DNA of 64,000 nucleotides from Prevotella sp. E13-27 (GCF_023217965.1 NZ_JALPSC010000001.1:2164938-2228937); one strand, 5' to 3'. Counted from the stretch's first letter, positions 16,285-25,721 are shown. The notes: generated by a model from the letters alone, not told the origin. A program made the numbers and translations.

Positions 16285-17268
16285 ATGTCAGCAACAACTC
16301 AACATAAAAACATTCTGTATGCAATACTCGGTTTTGCATGCGTTGTGATATTAGTAGCTCTAATAGGCTTCTTTGCCTTGGGACGTGACCCTGAAATGAT
16401 ACAGGGTCAAGTGGAAGTGTCGGAGTATCGTGTGTCAAGTAAGGTGCCGGGACGTATCTTGGAGATTAGAGTTCAGGAGGGCGATTTTGTGAAGGCTGGT
16501 GATACTCTCGCCATCATTGATGCACCTGAGGTGCGTGCCAAAATGCAGCAGGCAGAGGGTGCACAGGCTGGAGCTGCTGCTATGGAGCAGATGGCTCGCA
16601 ACGGCGCACGACAGGAACAGGTGCAGGGCGCATTCCAACTCCTGGAGAAGGCAAAGGCGGGTCTAGAAATTGCAGAAAAGTCATACAACCGTGTACAGCG
16701 TCTTTATGACGAAGGTGTGATGAGTGCTCAGAAACGTGACGAGGCTTATGCAAACTATAAGGCTATGCAGGCAACGGTAAAGGCTGCACAGAGCCAGTAC
16801 GATATGGCTGTCAATGGCGCCCGTCAGGAAGAGAAGATGGCTGCACAGGGTCAGCTCGAGCGTGCCAAGGGCGCAGTGCAGGAGGTGACAAGCTACATTG
16901 GCGAGACGGTACAGGTGGCTCAGATGGACGGCGAGGTGAGCAGCATCTATCCTAAGGTGGGTGAGCTCGTTGGTACCGGCAGTCCTATAATGACCATTTC
17001 AATGATGAACGATGTGTGGGGCGCATTCAATGTTCGTGAGGATCAGCTTGCAGGAATGCAGGTTGGCACAGAGTTCAATGCGTATGTTCCTGCTTTTGAC
17101 AAGGAAATGAAGATGAAGGTCTTCTATATGAAAGACCAAGGCTCATATGCTGTGTGGAAGGCTACAAAAGCCAACGGACAGTATGACCTGAAGACTTTTG
17201 AAGTGAAGGCTCGTCCTGTTGAGACTATCGAGGGTCTTCGTCCAGGCATGTCGCTCATTATAAAATAA
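16285..17268 (+). CDS. HlyD-family periplasmic adaptor (membrane fusion protein)
   Basis: 327 residues: an N-terminal membrane anchor (ILYAILGFACVVILVALIGFFAL), a lipoyl/biotinyl half-motif (YRVSSKVPGRILEIRVQEGDFVKAGDTLAIID), a long alpha-hairpin (about 75-190), then the second lipoyl half and beta-barrel (QMDGEVSSIYPKVGELVGTGSPIMTI). It bridges inner-membrane permeases to the TolC duct. The layout matches the YhiI/EmrA type of adaptor, so export of drugs, lipids or small molecules is likely. The gap from the TolC gene is 67 bases. Confidence 0.92.
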   Translation: MSATTQHKNILYAILGFACVVILVALIGFFALGRDPEMIQGQVEVSEYRVSSKVPGRILEIRVQEGDFVKAGDTLAIIDAPEVRAKMQQAEGAQAGAAAMEQMARNGARQEQVQGAFQLLEKAKAGLEIAEKSYNRVQRLYDEGVMSAQKRDEAYANYKAMQATVKAAQSQYDMAVNGARQEEKMAAQGQLERAKGAVQEVTSYIGETVQVAQMDGEVSSIYPKVGELVGTGSPIMTISMMNDVWGAFNVREDQLAGMQVGTEFNAYVPAFDKEMKMKVFYMKDQGSYAVWKATKANGQYDLKTFEVKARPVETIEGLRPGMSLIIK

Positions 17269-17293
17269 ACTGAGAAGCTCATAAATAAAGGTC

Positions 17294-18454
17294 GTGAAGA
17301 GATTTTTTGACATAGTGTTGCGTGAGCTGCTGATTCTTCGAGGGAATCACATCTATCTCTTCTGTATGTTTGTCTTTCCAATACTGGTGATAGTATTTTT
17401 CACCTCTATGATGGACGACGGACTGCCCACGAGTATGCCCGTAGGTGTGGTTGATTCGGACAATACCTCCACAACTCGAGCACTGACACGCCGTCTTGAT
17501 GCTTTCCAGATGTCACATGTCGTGGCTCGCTATCCTAGCGTCATGGATGCACGAAAGGCTATTCAGAGGAACGAGATTTATGCATTCCTCTATATACCGA
17601 AAGGAACGACAGACAACCTGTTGTCAAGCAGACAGCCGAAGATTTCGTTCTATTACTCCATGACATCGCTTGCTTCAGGTGCTCTACTGATGAAAGACCT
17701 GAAGACAATATCAACACTTGGATCTGCCGCCGTGGGCCAGGCAACACTGCAAGCAAAAGGTGCTACTGATCTGCAGATACAGACACTGCTACAGCCTATA
17801 AAGGTGGATCTGCACCAGATAGCAAATCCATGGACGAGCTATAATGTCTATCTGTCAACTGTTTTCGTCCCAGGTCTGATAATGCTGTTCATATTCCTTA
17901 TCTCAGCCTACTCGCTGGGTACGGAACTGAAGTTTGATACAGGTAAAGAGTGGTTGGAGATGGCTAATGGCAACATCCTTGTAGCTATATTAGGCAAGTT
18001 CCTGCCTCATACACTTATCTTCCTTGCCATAGTCTATGGCTATGAATGGTATGTGTTCATGCATCTTGGCTTCCCACACAATGGAAGTGCATGGATGTTG
18101 GCGCTGATTGGACTGATGCAGGTATTAGCGTCTCAGGGCTTCGGCATTTTTGCTTTCGGACTGATGCCTTCACTGCGTATGTCGATGAGTGTCTGTTCGC
18201 TATGGGCGGTGCTAAGCTTCTCAATGGCAGGTAACGCTTTCCCAGTGATGGGTATGGATGGTCCACTTCAGTCGTTGTCGTGGCTGTTCCCTCTGCGTCA
18301 CTATTATATGATGTATCAGATAACCGTGTTCAACGGATTCCCGCTGATTGAGGCATGGTTCCACTTTGCTGCACTGGTGGCATTCATGCTGCTGCCATGG
18401 TTCGTGGTGAAGAAAATAAAGAATGCAATGCTTACCTATGTCTATATTCCATAA
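17294..18454 (+). CDS. ABC-2 type permease (YhhJ-like), first of two
   Basis: 386 residues beginning with a GTG start codon (AAAGG lies 3 bases before it). One N-terminal membrane helix is followed by a large periplasmic domain (about residues 45-175, VGVVDSDNTSTTRALTRRL) and five C-terminal helices, the ABC2_membrane_3 arrangement. The pair with the next gene forms the transmembrane part of an exporter coupled to the HlyD and TolC proteins. No ATP-binding cassette gene is present in the operon, so the ATPase must come from elsewhere or energy coupling is different. Confidence 0.9.
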   Translation: MKRFFDIVLRELLILRGNHIYLFCMFVFPILVIVFFTSMMDDGLPTSMPVGVVDSDNTSTTRALTRRLDAFQMSHVVARYPSVMDARKAIQRNEIYAFLYIPKGTTDNLLSSRQPKISFYYSMTSLASGALLMKDLKTISTLGSAAVGQATLQAKGATDLQIQTLLQPIKVDLHQIANPWTSYNVYLSTVFVPGLIMLFIFLISAYSLGTELKFDTGKEWLEMANGNILVAILGKFLPHTLIFLAIVYGYEWYVFMHLGFPHNGSAWMLALIGLMQVLASQGFGIFAFGLMPSLRMSMSVCSLWAVLSFSMAGNAFPVMGMDGPLQSLSWLFPLRHYYMMYQITVFNGFPLIEAWFHFAALVAFMLLPWFVVKKIKNAMLTYVYIP

Positions 18455-19661
18455 CATATACGAGGTGATACAAGATGCCTGTTATGTCTGGCGACAGGAG
18501 ATGAGACAGGTTCTTAAGGATGAAGGTGTTATAATTTTCTTCCTTTTGGTTCCATTGGTTTATCCGCTGCTCTATTCGTGGATATACAATAATGAGACTA
18601 TTCATGAAGTTCCCGTGGTTGTAGTGGATAACTGCCACACGTCGCTCTCACGAAAATTCATACGTATGTGTGATGCTTCGCCCGATGTGCGTGTGGCATA
18701 TTATGCTCAGGACATGGAGGAGGCAAAGTCGTTAGTCAGCCGACAGTTGGTCAAGGGTATCTACTACATACCAAGTGACTTCGACCTTAATGTCAATCGC
18801 ATGGAGCAGGCCACCGTGGAGGTGTATTGCGACATGAGTTTAATGCTAACATATAAGGACATTTTCCAGACGGCTCAGTTCGTGACTATGCAGATGGGTG
18901 CGGAACTGAAGACGAAACTTGCGGGTAAATATACTTCCAACGAAGAAGCTATAGCAGCCAAGCCTCTCGACTTTGCCGAGGTAGCTATTTTCAACCCATC
19001 GGGTGGTTACGGCTCATTCGTGCTTCCTGCAGTGCTGGTATTGATTCTGCAGCAGACACTGGTGCTTGGTATAGGTCTATCGGCAGGTACAGCGCGAGAG
19101 GAAAATCGCTACGGCATGCTTATACCTATTGATAGACGTTATCATACTGTATCGCGTGTCATCCTTGGTAAGTTTATGTGCTATTTCATGATTTTCGCTG
19201 TCATGGGAGCATGGCTTGTTGCAGGAGTGCCACGGCTATTCCATTTCCCACAGCTGGCATCATGGCAGAACTTGGTTGTCATCATGCTGCCTTATCTGCT
19301 TGCATGCATATTCTTTGGCATGTCTGTATCATGTATCGTGAAATATCGCGAGAACGTGATGCTTATCATGGTGTTCGTCTCAGTGCCATTGCTGTTCCTC
19401 ACTGGTGTGAGCTGGCCACAGTCTAATATCCCAGGGGCATGGCAAGGAGTAAGCTGGCTGTTCCCCTCGACATTTGGTGTTAGGGCTTATGTCCGTTTGA
19501 ATTCAATGGGCGCATCGCTTAGTGACGTCATTAGCGAGTATCGTATACTGTGGATACAGGCAGGAGCATACTTCCTTTTTGCTTGCGCTGTTTATCGCTT
19601 CCAGCTTCATAAGGCGCATCAGGAGGTACGCAAGCGTCTTTCAGAGAAGAAAGAAAACTAA
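18438..19661 (+). CDS. ABC-2 type permease (YhhJ-like), second of two
   Basis: About 407 residues, homologous in layout to the preceding permease: helix near 35-55 (VIIFFLLVPLVYPLLYSWIY), a periplasmic domain (VPVVVVDNCHTSLSRKFIR) and five C-terminal helices. The start overlaps the previous gene by 17 bases if ATG 18438 is used, or by 32 if ATG 18423 is used, indicating translational coupling. It is the last gene before the strong terminator at 19682-19721. It probably forms a heterodimer with the first permease. Confidence 0.9.
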   Translation: MSIFHNIYEVIQDACYVWRQEMRQVLKDEGVIIFFLLVPLVYPLLYSWIYNNETIHEVPVVVVDNCHTSLSRKFIRMCDASPDVRVAYYAQDMEEAKSLVSRQLVKGIYYIPSDFDLNVNRMEQATVEVYCDMSLMLTYKDIFQTAQFVTMQMGAELKTKLAGKYTSNEEAIAAKPLDFAEVAIFNPSGGYGSFVLPAVLVLILQQTLVLGIGLSAGTAREENRYGMLIPIDRRYHTVSRVILGKFMCYFMIFAVMGAWLVAGVPRLFHFPQLASWQNLVVIMLPYLLACIFFGMSVSCIVKYRENVMLIMVFVSVPLLFLTGVSWPQSNIPGAWQGVSWLFPSTFGVRAYVRLNSMGASLSDVISEYRILWIQAGAYFLFACAVYRFQLHKAHQEVRKRLSEKKEN

Positions 19662-19681
19662 CATAATAATATGTACGATAA

Positions 19682-19721
19682 TAAAAGAAGCCTGTCACAC
19701 AATCGCGACAGGCTTCTTTTA
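19682..19721. terminator. Bidirectional terminator between export operon and mrp
   Basis: A perfect 15-bp stem, TAAAAGAAGCCTGTC with GACAGGCTTCTTTTA, around a 10-base loop. A-rich and T-rich ends on both sides let it stop the convergent transcripts from either strand. Confidence 0.9.
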
Positions 19722-19738
19722 TGGCGCTTAGATATGAA

Positions 19739-20881
19739 CTAAGAGTTCGTGTTTACACCAACTATCTGGGTCTTTGGCAGTTCTTTGTTGCGGCGGTTAA
19801 CAACAGTGACGACAGCCTGGGCAAGATTGATGAATGCCTGACCTGTCATGGTGTCAACTTTTGTCGCAGCAGGCTCACCGCTGTCACCGCTCTCACAGAT
19901 GCCTTGTACTAGAGGAATCTGTGCAAGAAGAGGTACGCTCATCTCCTCGGCGAGCTTCTTGCATCCCTCCTTACCGAAGATATAGTAACGGTTCTCTGGC
20001 AGTTCTGCAGGAGTGAACCATGCCATGTTCTCTATGAGACCGAGAATGGGTACATTGACCTTCTCGTTGCGATACATGTCGATACCCTTACGCGCATCGG
20101 CCAGTGCCACCTGCTGAGGTGTTGACACGATAACGGCTCCTGTGATGGCAAGCGTCTGGAGTAGGGTGAGGTGGATGTCGCTGGTACCGGGAGGAGTGTC
20201 AAGTATGAAATAGTCCAGCTCGCCCCAGTCAGCATCGGCAATGAGTTGCTTCAAGGCACTTGTGGCCATACCTCCTCGCCAAAGTGTTGCCGTGGAGGGA
20301 GAAACAAAAAATCCGATAGAAAGAAGTTTTACTCCGTATTTCTCTATAGGACAGATAAGGTCACGGCCATCGACCTTCACGGCGTAGGGACGTTCGTCTT
20401 CAACCTGGAACATCTTTGGCATTGACGGGCCGAAGATGTCACAATCGAGAAGTCCTACCTTATAGCCTAAGCGAGCCAGTGCTATGGCGAGGTTGGCTGA
20501 GACAGTGCTCTTACCCACGCCACCTTTGCCAGAACTGACTGCAATGATGTTCTTTACCTGTGGCAGGAGCTTGTCGAGCTCAGGACGTGGCTTTGACTTG
20601 AACTCAGTGACAATCTCAACTTCTATGTTTTCAGCCTCTTCTGATACTCCTTCTTCTGCAGCAATCTTCTTGCAGTGATACTTGATGGCTGCCTCAGCAG
20701 CTTTAACCGTGGATTTCAGAAAAGGGTCGGTGTCGCGTGGGAACTCCAGTACAACAGTTACCTTATTGCCATTGATGGCAGGTTGATCTGCCACCATTTC
20801 GCTTTCTACCAAGTTTTTCTTCGTGCCGGCATAGGTTACAGTTGCCAGCGCGTCCATGATAAGTTTTGGATATAGTGTCAT
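19739..20881 (-). CDS. mrp: Mrp/NBP35-family iron-sulfur cluster carrier ATPase
   Basis: A 380-residue P-loop ATPase of the Mrp/ApbC family, which delivers Fe-S clusters to target apoproteins in the cytoplasm. Residues 1-90 are the MIP18/DUF59 domain, and the ParA-like domain starts near 110 with the deviant Walker A GKGGVGKST. Further marks are DCDIFGPSMPKMF, DTPPGTSDIHL and GLIENMAWF. The start MTLYPKLI fits family members. It lies 16 bases downstream of a response-regulator gene and is probably co-transcribed with it. The distal C-terminal CxxC of some homologues is not evident. Confidence 0.93.
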   Translation of the reverse strand: MTLYPKLIMDALATVTYAGTKKNLVESEMVADQPAINGNKVTVVLEFPRDTDPFLKSTVKAAEAAIKYHCKKIAAEEGVSEEAENIEVEIVTEFKSKPRPELDKLLPQVKNIIAVSSGKGGVGKSTVSANLAIALARLGYKVGLLDCDIFGPSMPKMFQVEDERPYAVKVDGRDLICPIEKYGVKLLSIGFFVSPSTATLWRGGMATSALKQLIADADWGELDYFILDTPPGTSDIHLTLLQTLAITGAVIVSTPQQVALADARKGIDMYRNEKVNVPILGLIENMAWFTPAELPENRYYIFGKEGCKKLAEEMSVPLLAQIPLVQGICESGDSGEPAATKVDTMTGQAFINLAQAVVTVVNRRNKELPKTQIVGVNTNS

Positions 20882-20897
20882 GTGCGAAACTCCAGTG

Positions 20898-21254
20898 CTA
20901 TTTACCTATGAATTTTGCAATAGTACTCAGACATTTCTCACTATTTACAGGCTTTGACAGAAAATCATCGCATCCAGCTTTGATGGCAAGCTGGCGGTCG
21001 CTGTCGAAAGCATTTGCCGTCAGGGCTATAATGGGAAGGTCGGGATGGGCTTCTTTTATTTTTGTAGTAGCTTCCAAACCATCCATGAGAGGCATCTTGA
21101 TATCCATGAGAACTAAGTCGAAATTACCTGTGTTTGCCAATTCTACGGCTTCTACACCGTTCTGTGCACGCTGGAACTGATAGTCACGCTTCAAGATGTA
21201 AGTCATGAGAATGTAGTTGCTGTCGTTGTCTTCTGCTACAAGAATAGTTTTCAT
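20898..21254 (-). CDS. Stand-alone response regulator receiver domain (CheY-like)
   Basis: 118 residues comprising only a receiver domain: acidic pair E8-D9, phosphoacceptor D51 (LVLMDIKMP), the conserved Thr in IIALTANAF near 79 and Lys in FLSKPV near 101. No output domain follows, so it acts through protein contacts or phosphotransfer, and its kinase is not encoded nearby. It is the first gene of a two-gene unit with mrp. AAAGGAAAC precedes the start codon, and a -7 box lies at 21296-21303. Confidence 0.92.
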   Translation of the reverse strand: MKTILVAEDNDSNYILMTYILKRDYQFQRAQNGVEAVELANTGNFDLVLMDIKMPLMDGLEATTKIKEAHPDLPIIALTANAFDSDRQLAIKAGCDDFLSKPVNSEKCLSTIAKFIGK

Positions 21255-21295
21255 AAGTTTCCTTTCTTTAATCAGTTGTATTAGTTAATTTGTTA

Positions 21296-21303
21296 CAAAA
21301 GTA
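21296..21303 (-). promoter_or_regulatory. -7 box of the response regulator-mrp unit
   Basis: The minus strand reads TACTTTTG (TAnnTTTG), 41 bases upstream of the start codon. Confidence 0.55.
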
Positions 21304-21324
21304 ATGCTTTTCTTCAGAAATCAT

Positions 21325-21355
21325 TTGTTATTCTATTACTTTTTAACTAATTTTG
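21325..21355 (+). promoter_or_regulatory. Promoter of the GH51 gene
   Basis: TTG at 21325-21327 and TAATTTTG at 21348-21355 with 20 bases between. It is divergent from the response regulator promoter. Confidence 0.7.
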
Positions 21356-21399
21356 CATGAGTAGATAATTATCAATTAACTAACTAATAATACTAACAC

Positions 21400-23442
21400 A
21401 TGAATTTAAAACTTATTTCATGCTCATTTGTATTCGTGACGGCTATGGCTGTTCAGGCTCAGCATGTCATGGATGTACAGACTAAGAAAGTAGGGGCAGA
21501 GGTGTCTCCGACAATGTATGGTCTGTTCTTTGAGGACATAAACTACGCCGCTGATGGTGGCCTTTATGCTGAGTTGGTGAAGAACCGTTCGTTTGAGTTT
21601 CCTAATCCCTTTACCGGATGGGACATTTCCGGTAAGGTGACACTGAAAAATGATGGTCCTTTCGAGAAGAATCCTCACTATGTGCGTATGGCTCCTTCGG
21701 GACACAGTGACAAGCATACCATGATTGAGAACCACGGATTCTTTGGCATGGGTATTAAGGCTGGTGAGGAGTATCGTTTCTCTGTATGGGCACGTGTACC
21801 TGATGGTGGCAAGTCAAAACTGTGGATTGACCTCGTTGACAATGCTACAATGCGCGATGACCAGAAGCTAGGAAATACTAGTGTTGAGGTTAGCGGTAAG
21901 GAGTGGAAGAAGTATACTGCTATTATTAAGCCGAACAGAACATTTGCAAAGGCTCATCTCCGTGTATGGGGTGATAGTAAGGTGACAACAGATGTTGAGC
22001 ACGTGAGTCTCTTCCCGGTAAAGACTTTCAAGGGACGTGAGAATGGCATGCGCGAGGATCTTGCTCAGGCGTTGGCCGATGTGCATCCAGGTGTGTTCCG
22101 CTTCCCTGGCGGATGTATCGTTGAAGGTACTGATCTCGCTACACGTTATCAGTGGAAGAATACTGTAGGACCAGTAGAAAACCGTCCTCTTAACGAGAAC
22201 CGTTGGCACTATACTTTCACTAATCGCTATTTTCCTGACTATTTCCAGACCTATGGCTTAGGATTCTTCGAGTTCTTCCAGCTCTGTGAAGATATAAAGG
22301 CAGAGCCTCTGCCAGTGCTTAGCGTAGGCTTGTCATGCCAGTTCCAGAACCGCAGGGAGAGCGACCATGTCGCAATGGATGCGTTGCAGCCATATATCGA
22401 TGACTGTCTCGACCTAATAGAGTTCGCTAATGGTCCTGTTGACTCTAAGTGGGGTAAGCTGCGTGCAGACATGGGACATCCTGAGCCATTCAATATGAAG
22501 TATATTGGCATAGGTAACGAACAGTGGGATACTCCTTATTTCGAGCGTTTGAAGCCGTTCGTGACAGCTGTGCGTGCGAAGTATCCTAACATAAAGATTG
22601 TTGGTACTAGCGGTCCTGACTCAGAAGGTAAGATGTTTGAGAAAGGATGGGAGGCTATGAAGGCTCAGAAGGCAGACCTGGTTGACGAACACTTCTATCG
22701 TCCAGAGAACTTCTTCCTCGGTACTGCCGATGGTAAGAAGCGTTATGGCAACTGTGGCGCACTGCGCTATGATAGCTATGACCGTAAGGGACCGAAGGTG
22801 TTTGCTGGTGAGTATGCTTGCCACGGAGCAGGAAAGAAATGGAACCACTACGAGACTTCTCTCTACGAGGCTGCTTTCATGACAGGTATCGAGCGCAATG
22901 CCGACATCGTTGAGATGGCAACTTACGCACCACTGTTTGCACATGTTGAGGGATGGCAGTGGCGTCCTGATATGATATGGTACGACAATATGCGTATGTT
23001 CAAGTCTGTCTCATACTATGTTCAGCAGATGTATGCCATGTATAAGGGTACTAATGTGCTGAAGCTCACAACCAAGGATCCTGCCGATGCAAAGGGTAAG
23101 AAACAGATTCCTGTAGCTGGTCAGGACGGTATGGACGGCCTGTTCGCATCGTCAGTATTCGACAAGACCACAGGTGAGGTTATCATTAAAATCGTGAACA
23201 CGTCTAAAAAGGCACAAGCCGTTTGCGTGAACCTCCTTGATATGAAGGGTGAGCGAACAGCCGAGACCATTACCCTCCAGCATAAAGGTTCTATGGATGA
23301 TGAGAACACTCTTGACCAGCCTTTGAAGATCCGTCCTGTTGACGGAACTGTGCAGTGTGGCGTAACAGGAAAGAAACAGCAGACTGTACTTAATGACGTG
23401 GTTCCAGCCATGTCGTTCCGCCTCTATCGTATAAAGAAGTAA
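21400..23442 (+). CDS. Secreted alpha-L-arabinofuranosidase, GH51
   Basis: 680 residues with a signal peptide (about 1-20, ending AVQAQ). GH51 enzymes remove arabinofuranosyl side chains from arabinoxylan or arabinan with retention. Visible marks are YGLFFEDINYAADGGLYAELV, a CBM4-like module near residues 80-200, FRFPGGCIVEG, the acid/base E374 in GIGNEQWDT and the nucleophile E471 in FAGEYACHG. It is monocistronic with a promoter upstream and a hairpin downstream. It lies 13 kb from the xylan cluster at 36-49 kb but should act on the same polymer. Confidence 0.93.
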   Translation: MNLKLISCSFVFVTAMAVQAQHVMDVQTKKVGAEVSPTMYGLFFEDINYAADGGLYAELVKNRSFEFPNPFTGWDISGKVTLKNDGPFEKNPHYVRMAPSGHSDKHTMIENHGFFGMGIKAGEEYRFSVWARVPDGGKSKLWIDLVDNATMRDDQKLGNTSVEVSGKEWKKYTAIIKPNRTFAKAHLRVWGDSKVTTDVEHVSLFPVKTFKGRENGMREDLAQALADVHPGVFRFPGGCIVEGTDLATRYQWKNTVGPVENRPLNENRWHYTFTNRYFPDYFQTYGLGFFEFFQLCEDIKAEPLPVLSVGLSCQFQNRRESDHVAMDALQPYIDDCLDLIEFANGPVDSKWGKLRADMGHPEPFNMKYIGIGNEQWDTPYFERLKPFVTAVRAKYPNIKIVGTSGPDSEGKMFEKGWEAMKAQKADLVDEHFYRPENFFLGTADGKKRYGNCGALRYDSYDRKGPKVFAGEYACHGAGKKWNHYETSLYEAAFMTGIERNADIVEMATYAPLFAHVEGWQWRPDMIWYDNMRMFKSVSYYVQQMYAMYKGTNVLKLTTKDPADAKGKKQIPVAGQDGMDGLFASSVFDKTTGEVIIKIVNTSKKAQAVCVNLLDMKGERTAETITLQHKGSMDDENTLDQPLKIRPVDGTVQCGVTGKKQQTVLNDVVPAMSFRLYRIKK

Positions 23443-23468
23443 TAATTCGCTTTTTTTCAATAGAATGC

Positions 23469-23504
23469 TCACCGCCACCGTTGTAGCAGCAACAGTGGCG
23501 GTGA
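23469..23504 (+). terminator. Hairpin after the GH51 gene
   Basis: TCACCGCCAC (23469-23478) pairs with GTGGCGGTGA (23495-23504), and the inner GTTG pairs with CAAC. The following T tract is weak (TTATAATTAT), so it may terminate only partly. Confidence 0.55.
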
Positions 23505-23543
23505 TTATAATTATGTGTTCGCTAGCATTTAGCGGTAAAAAAT

Positions 23544-23574
23544 TTGGCATTTCTCTCGTTTTTTCGTAACTTCG
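23544..23574 (+). promoter_or_regulatory. Promoter of metF-holB
   Basis: TTG at 23544-23546 and TAACTTCG (one mismatch to TAnnTTTG) at 23567-23574, spacing 20 bases, only 9 bases before the metF ATG, so the transcript would be almost leaderless. Confidence 0.5.
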
Positions 23575-23583
23575 CACCCAATT

Positions 23584-24543
23584 ATGGCTGTAGCAAACCT
23601 TATAAACCAAAGTAAAGACGAGCGACAGTTCTCATTTGAGGTACTTCCGCCGCTGAAAGGAACGGGCACAGAACGCCTGTTCGCAGATATAGCTAAACTC
23701 TGTGAGCTGAATCCAGCTTTCATTAATATCACAACTCATCATAGTGAGTATGTATATAATGAGATGCCTGACGGGCGCTATGAACGTCAGAGCGTGCGCC
23801 GTCGTCCAGGGACGATAGCAGTGGCTGCTGCAATACAGCAGCGATTTAGGGTTCCAGTACAACCGCATGTCATCTGTAGCGGTGCTACGATAGAGGACAT
23901 TGAATATGAACTGCTTGACCTACAGTTCCTTGGAATAACAGACCTGTTGCTGCTTCGTGGCGATAAGGCAAAGGATGACGCGGTGTTTCGTCCTACACCT
24001 GGGGGACATGCACATACAACAGACTTGATACGTCAGGTGCAGCGCTTTAACGATGGTTTCTTTGCCGATGGCACTCCTATAAAGTGTCCTGGTCAGCGTT
24101 TCGATATTGGCGTGGCATGCTATCCAGAGAAACATGAGGAGGCACCAAATCTTCAGCGTGACATGGAGTATCTGTTACAGAAACAGCAGCTTGGTGCACA
24201 ATATGCTGTGACACAGTTGTTCTATGGCAATGAAAAGTATTTCTCTTTTGTAGAGAAGGCGCGTGAAATGGGCATCACCATTCCCATCATTCCTGGTATT
24301 AAGCCATTTGGAAAACTAAGCCAGTTGACAGTGGTTCCAAGGACGTTCCATTGTGATATTCCTGAGCCACTTGCAAAGGAGATAGATAAGTGCAAGAGTG
24401 ATGATGATGCACGCAGACTTGGTATAGAGTGGACTACGGAACAATGTCGAGAACTTTATAATCACGGAATAAACGATATCCATTTCTACACAATGGGAGC
24501 TGTCGGCTCTGTGGTTGAGATTGTGAAGAAGCTAAAAGCTTAA
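23584..24543 (+). CDS. metF: 5,10-methylenetetrahydrofolate reductase
   Basis: A 319-residue flavoprotein that reduces 5,10-methylene-THF to 5-methyl-THF for methionine synthesis. The TIM-barrel signature is complete: FSFEVLPPLKGTG at the N-terminus, FINITTHHSEY, VQPHVICSGAT, DLLLLRGDKAKDD and IIPGIKPFGK. The length is close to the bacterial norm of about 300. Its stop and the holB start share one base (TAATG), so the two are translationally coupled. No SAM or B12 riboswitch was recognised in the short leader. Confidence 0.95.
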   Translation: MAVANLINQSKDERQFSFEVLPPLKGTGTERLFADIAKLCELNPAFINITTHHSEYVYNEMPDGRYERQSVRRRPGTIAVAAAIQQRFRVPVQPHVICSGATIEDIEYELLDLQFLGITDLLLLRGDKAKDDAVFRPTPGGHAHTTDLIRQVQRFNDGFFADGTPIKCPGQRFDIGVACYPEKHEEAPNLQRDMEYLLQKQQLGAQYAVTQLFYGNEKYFSFVEKAREMGITIPIIPGIKPFGKLSQLTVVPRTFHCDIPEPLAKEIDKCKSDDDARRLGIEWTTEQCRELYNHGINDIHFYTMGAVGSVVEIVKKLKA

Positions 24544-25694
24544 TGAGGTTCAGTGAAGTAATAGGACAGGAAGAGGTGCGTGAGCGCTTGTTGCAGATGG
24601 TCAGGGAAGAACGTCTGCCACATGCCATCATGCTTTGCGGACCGCAGGGCGTGGGTAAGAAGGCTCTTGCCATTGCTTTCGCATGCCATCTGCTCACAAA
24701 GAAAGCCGATGATGCGATGGGCTTGGGCTTCGGTGAAGAACTGGAGCCTGCTGAGAGTCCGATGCTTCAGAAACTGGAACATCCAGACCTGCACTTCACC
24801 TTTCCAACAATAAAGCTCCCTTCCATGAGCACAGAGCACATGCCAATAAGTGATGACTTCATTAGAGAGTGGCGTGAGCTGGTCTTGCAGAGTCCTTATT
24901 TCGGTATGGACGAGTGGATGACTGCCATGGGTGCAGAAAACCAACAGGCAATAATCACTGCAGGAGAGAGCGATGAACTTGTAAGAAAGCTGTCACTGAA
25001 GTCAAGCCAAGGTGGATATAAGGTTTCAGTTGTATGGTTGCCGGAGCGAATGAACATAGCATGCGCAAATAAGCTGCTGAAGCTCATAGAGGAGCCTCCC
25101 CAGCAGACCGTTTTCATCATGGTGTGTGAAGAGCCTGACAAGTTGCTCGAGACAATTCGTAGCCGTGTGCAGCGAATAGACGTTAAGAGGGTAGAGACGG
25201 AAAAAATAAGGAAGGCTCTCGTGGAACGGCGTGGCATAAGCGATGATGCAGCAAAGCGCATAAGCCGTCTTGCTAATGGCTCGTGGCTGAAGGCAATGGA
25301 AGAACTGCAAGTAGGAACAGAGAACGAACAGTTCCTTGACCTATTCATAATGCTCATGCGACTGGCTTATCAACGCAAGGTGAAGGACTTGCGTAAGTGG
25401 AGCGAGACAATGGCAGGCTTCGGCCGAGAAAAGCAGAAGCGTTTCCTTGAATATTTCCTTAGACTAGTGCGTGAGAACTTCATGTATAACTTCCATAAGG
25501 AGGAACTGACATACATGACTCAGGCTGAGGAGAATTTCGCACGTAACTTTGCACGATTCGTCAACGAGGCAAACGTGCTGCAGATATATGACTTGGCAAA
25601 CAAGTCTATACGTGATATCGGACAGAATGCCAATGCGAAGATAGTGTTCTTCGACTTTGCTCTGCAGATGATTGTATTGCTTATTCAGAAATAG
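24543..25694 (+). CDS. holB: DNA polymerase III delta' subunit
   Basis: A 383-residue clamp-loader subunit. The AAA+ part opens with FSEVIGQEEVRERL, then a P-loop-like GPQGVGKKALAIAFA near residue 33. The sensor region NKLLKLIEEPPQQTVFIMVCEEPDKLLETIRSRVQRI is diagnostic for HolB/DnaX-type proteins. It loads the sliding clamp together with HolA and DnaX. The C-terminal ~150 residues are helical. The order holB-ricT-gldH is common in Bacteroidota, which supports the call. Confidence 0.93.
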   Translation: MRFSEVIGQEEVRERLLQMVREERLPHAIMLCGPQGVGKKALAIAFACHLLTKKADDAMGLGFGEELEPAESPMLQKLEHPDLHFTFPTIKLPSMSTEHMPISDDFIREWRELVLQSPYFGMDEWMTAMGAENQQAIITAGESDELVRKLSLKSSQGGYKVSVVWLPERMNIACANKLLKLIEEPPQQTVFIMVCEEPDKLLETIRSRVQRIDVKRVETEKIRKALVERRGISDDAAKRISRLANGSWLKAMEELQVGTENEQFLDLFIMLMRLAYQRKVKDLRKWSETMAGFGREKQKRFLEYFLRLVRENFMYNFHKEELTYMTQAEENFARNFARFVNEANVLQIYDLANKSIRDIGQNANAKIVFFDFALQMIVLLIQK

Positions 25695-25721
25695 GGCAGA
25701 TGCTCTATAATAATATATTGT

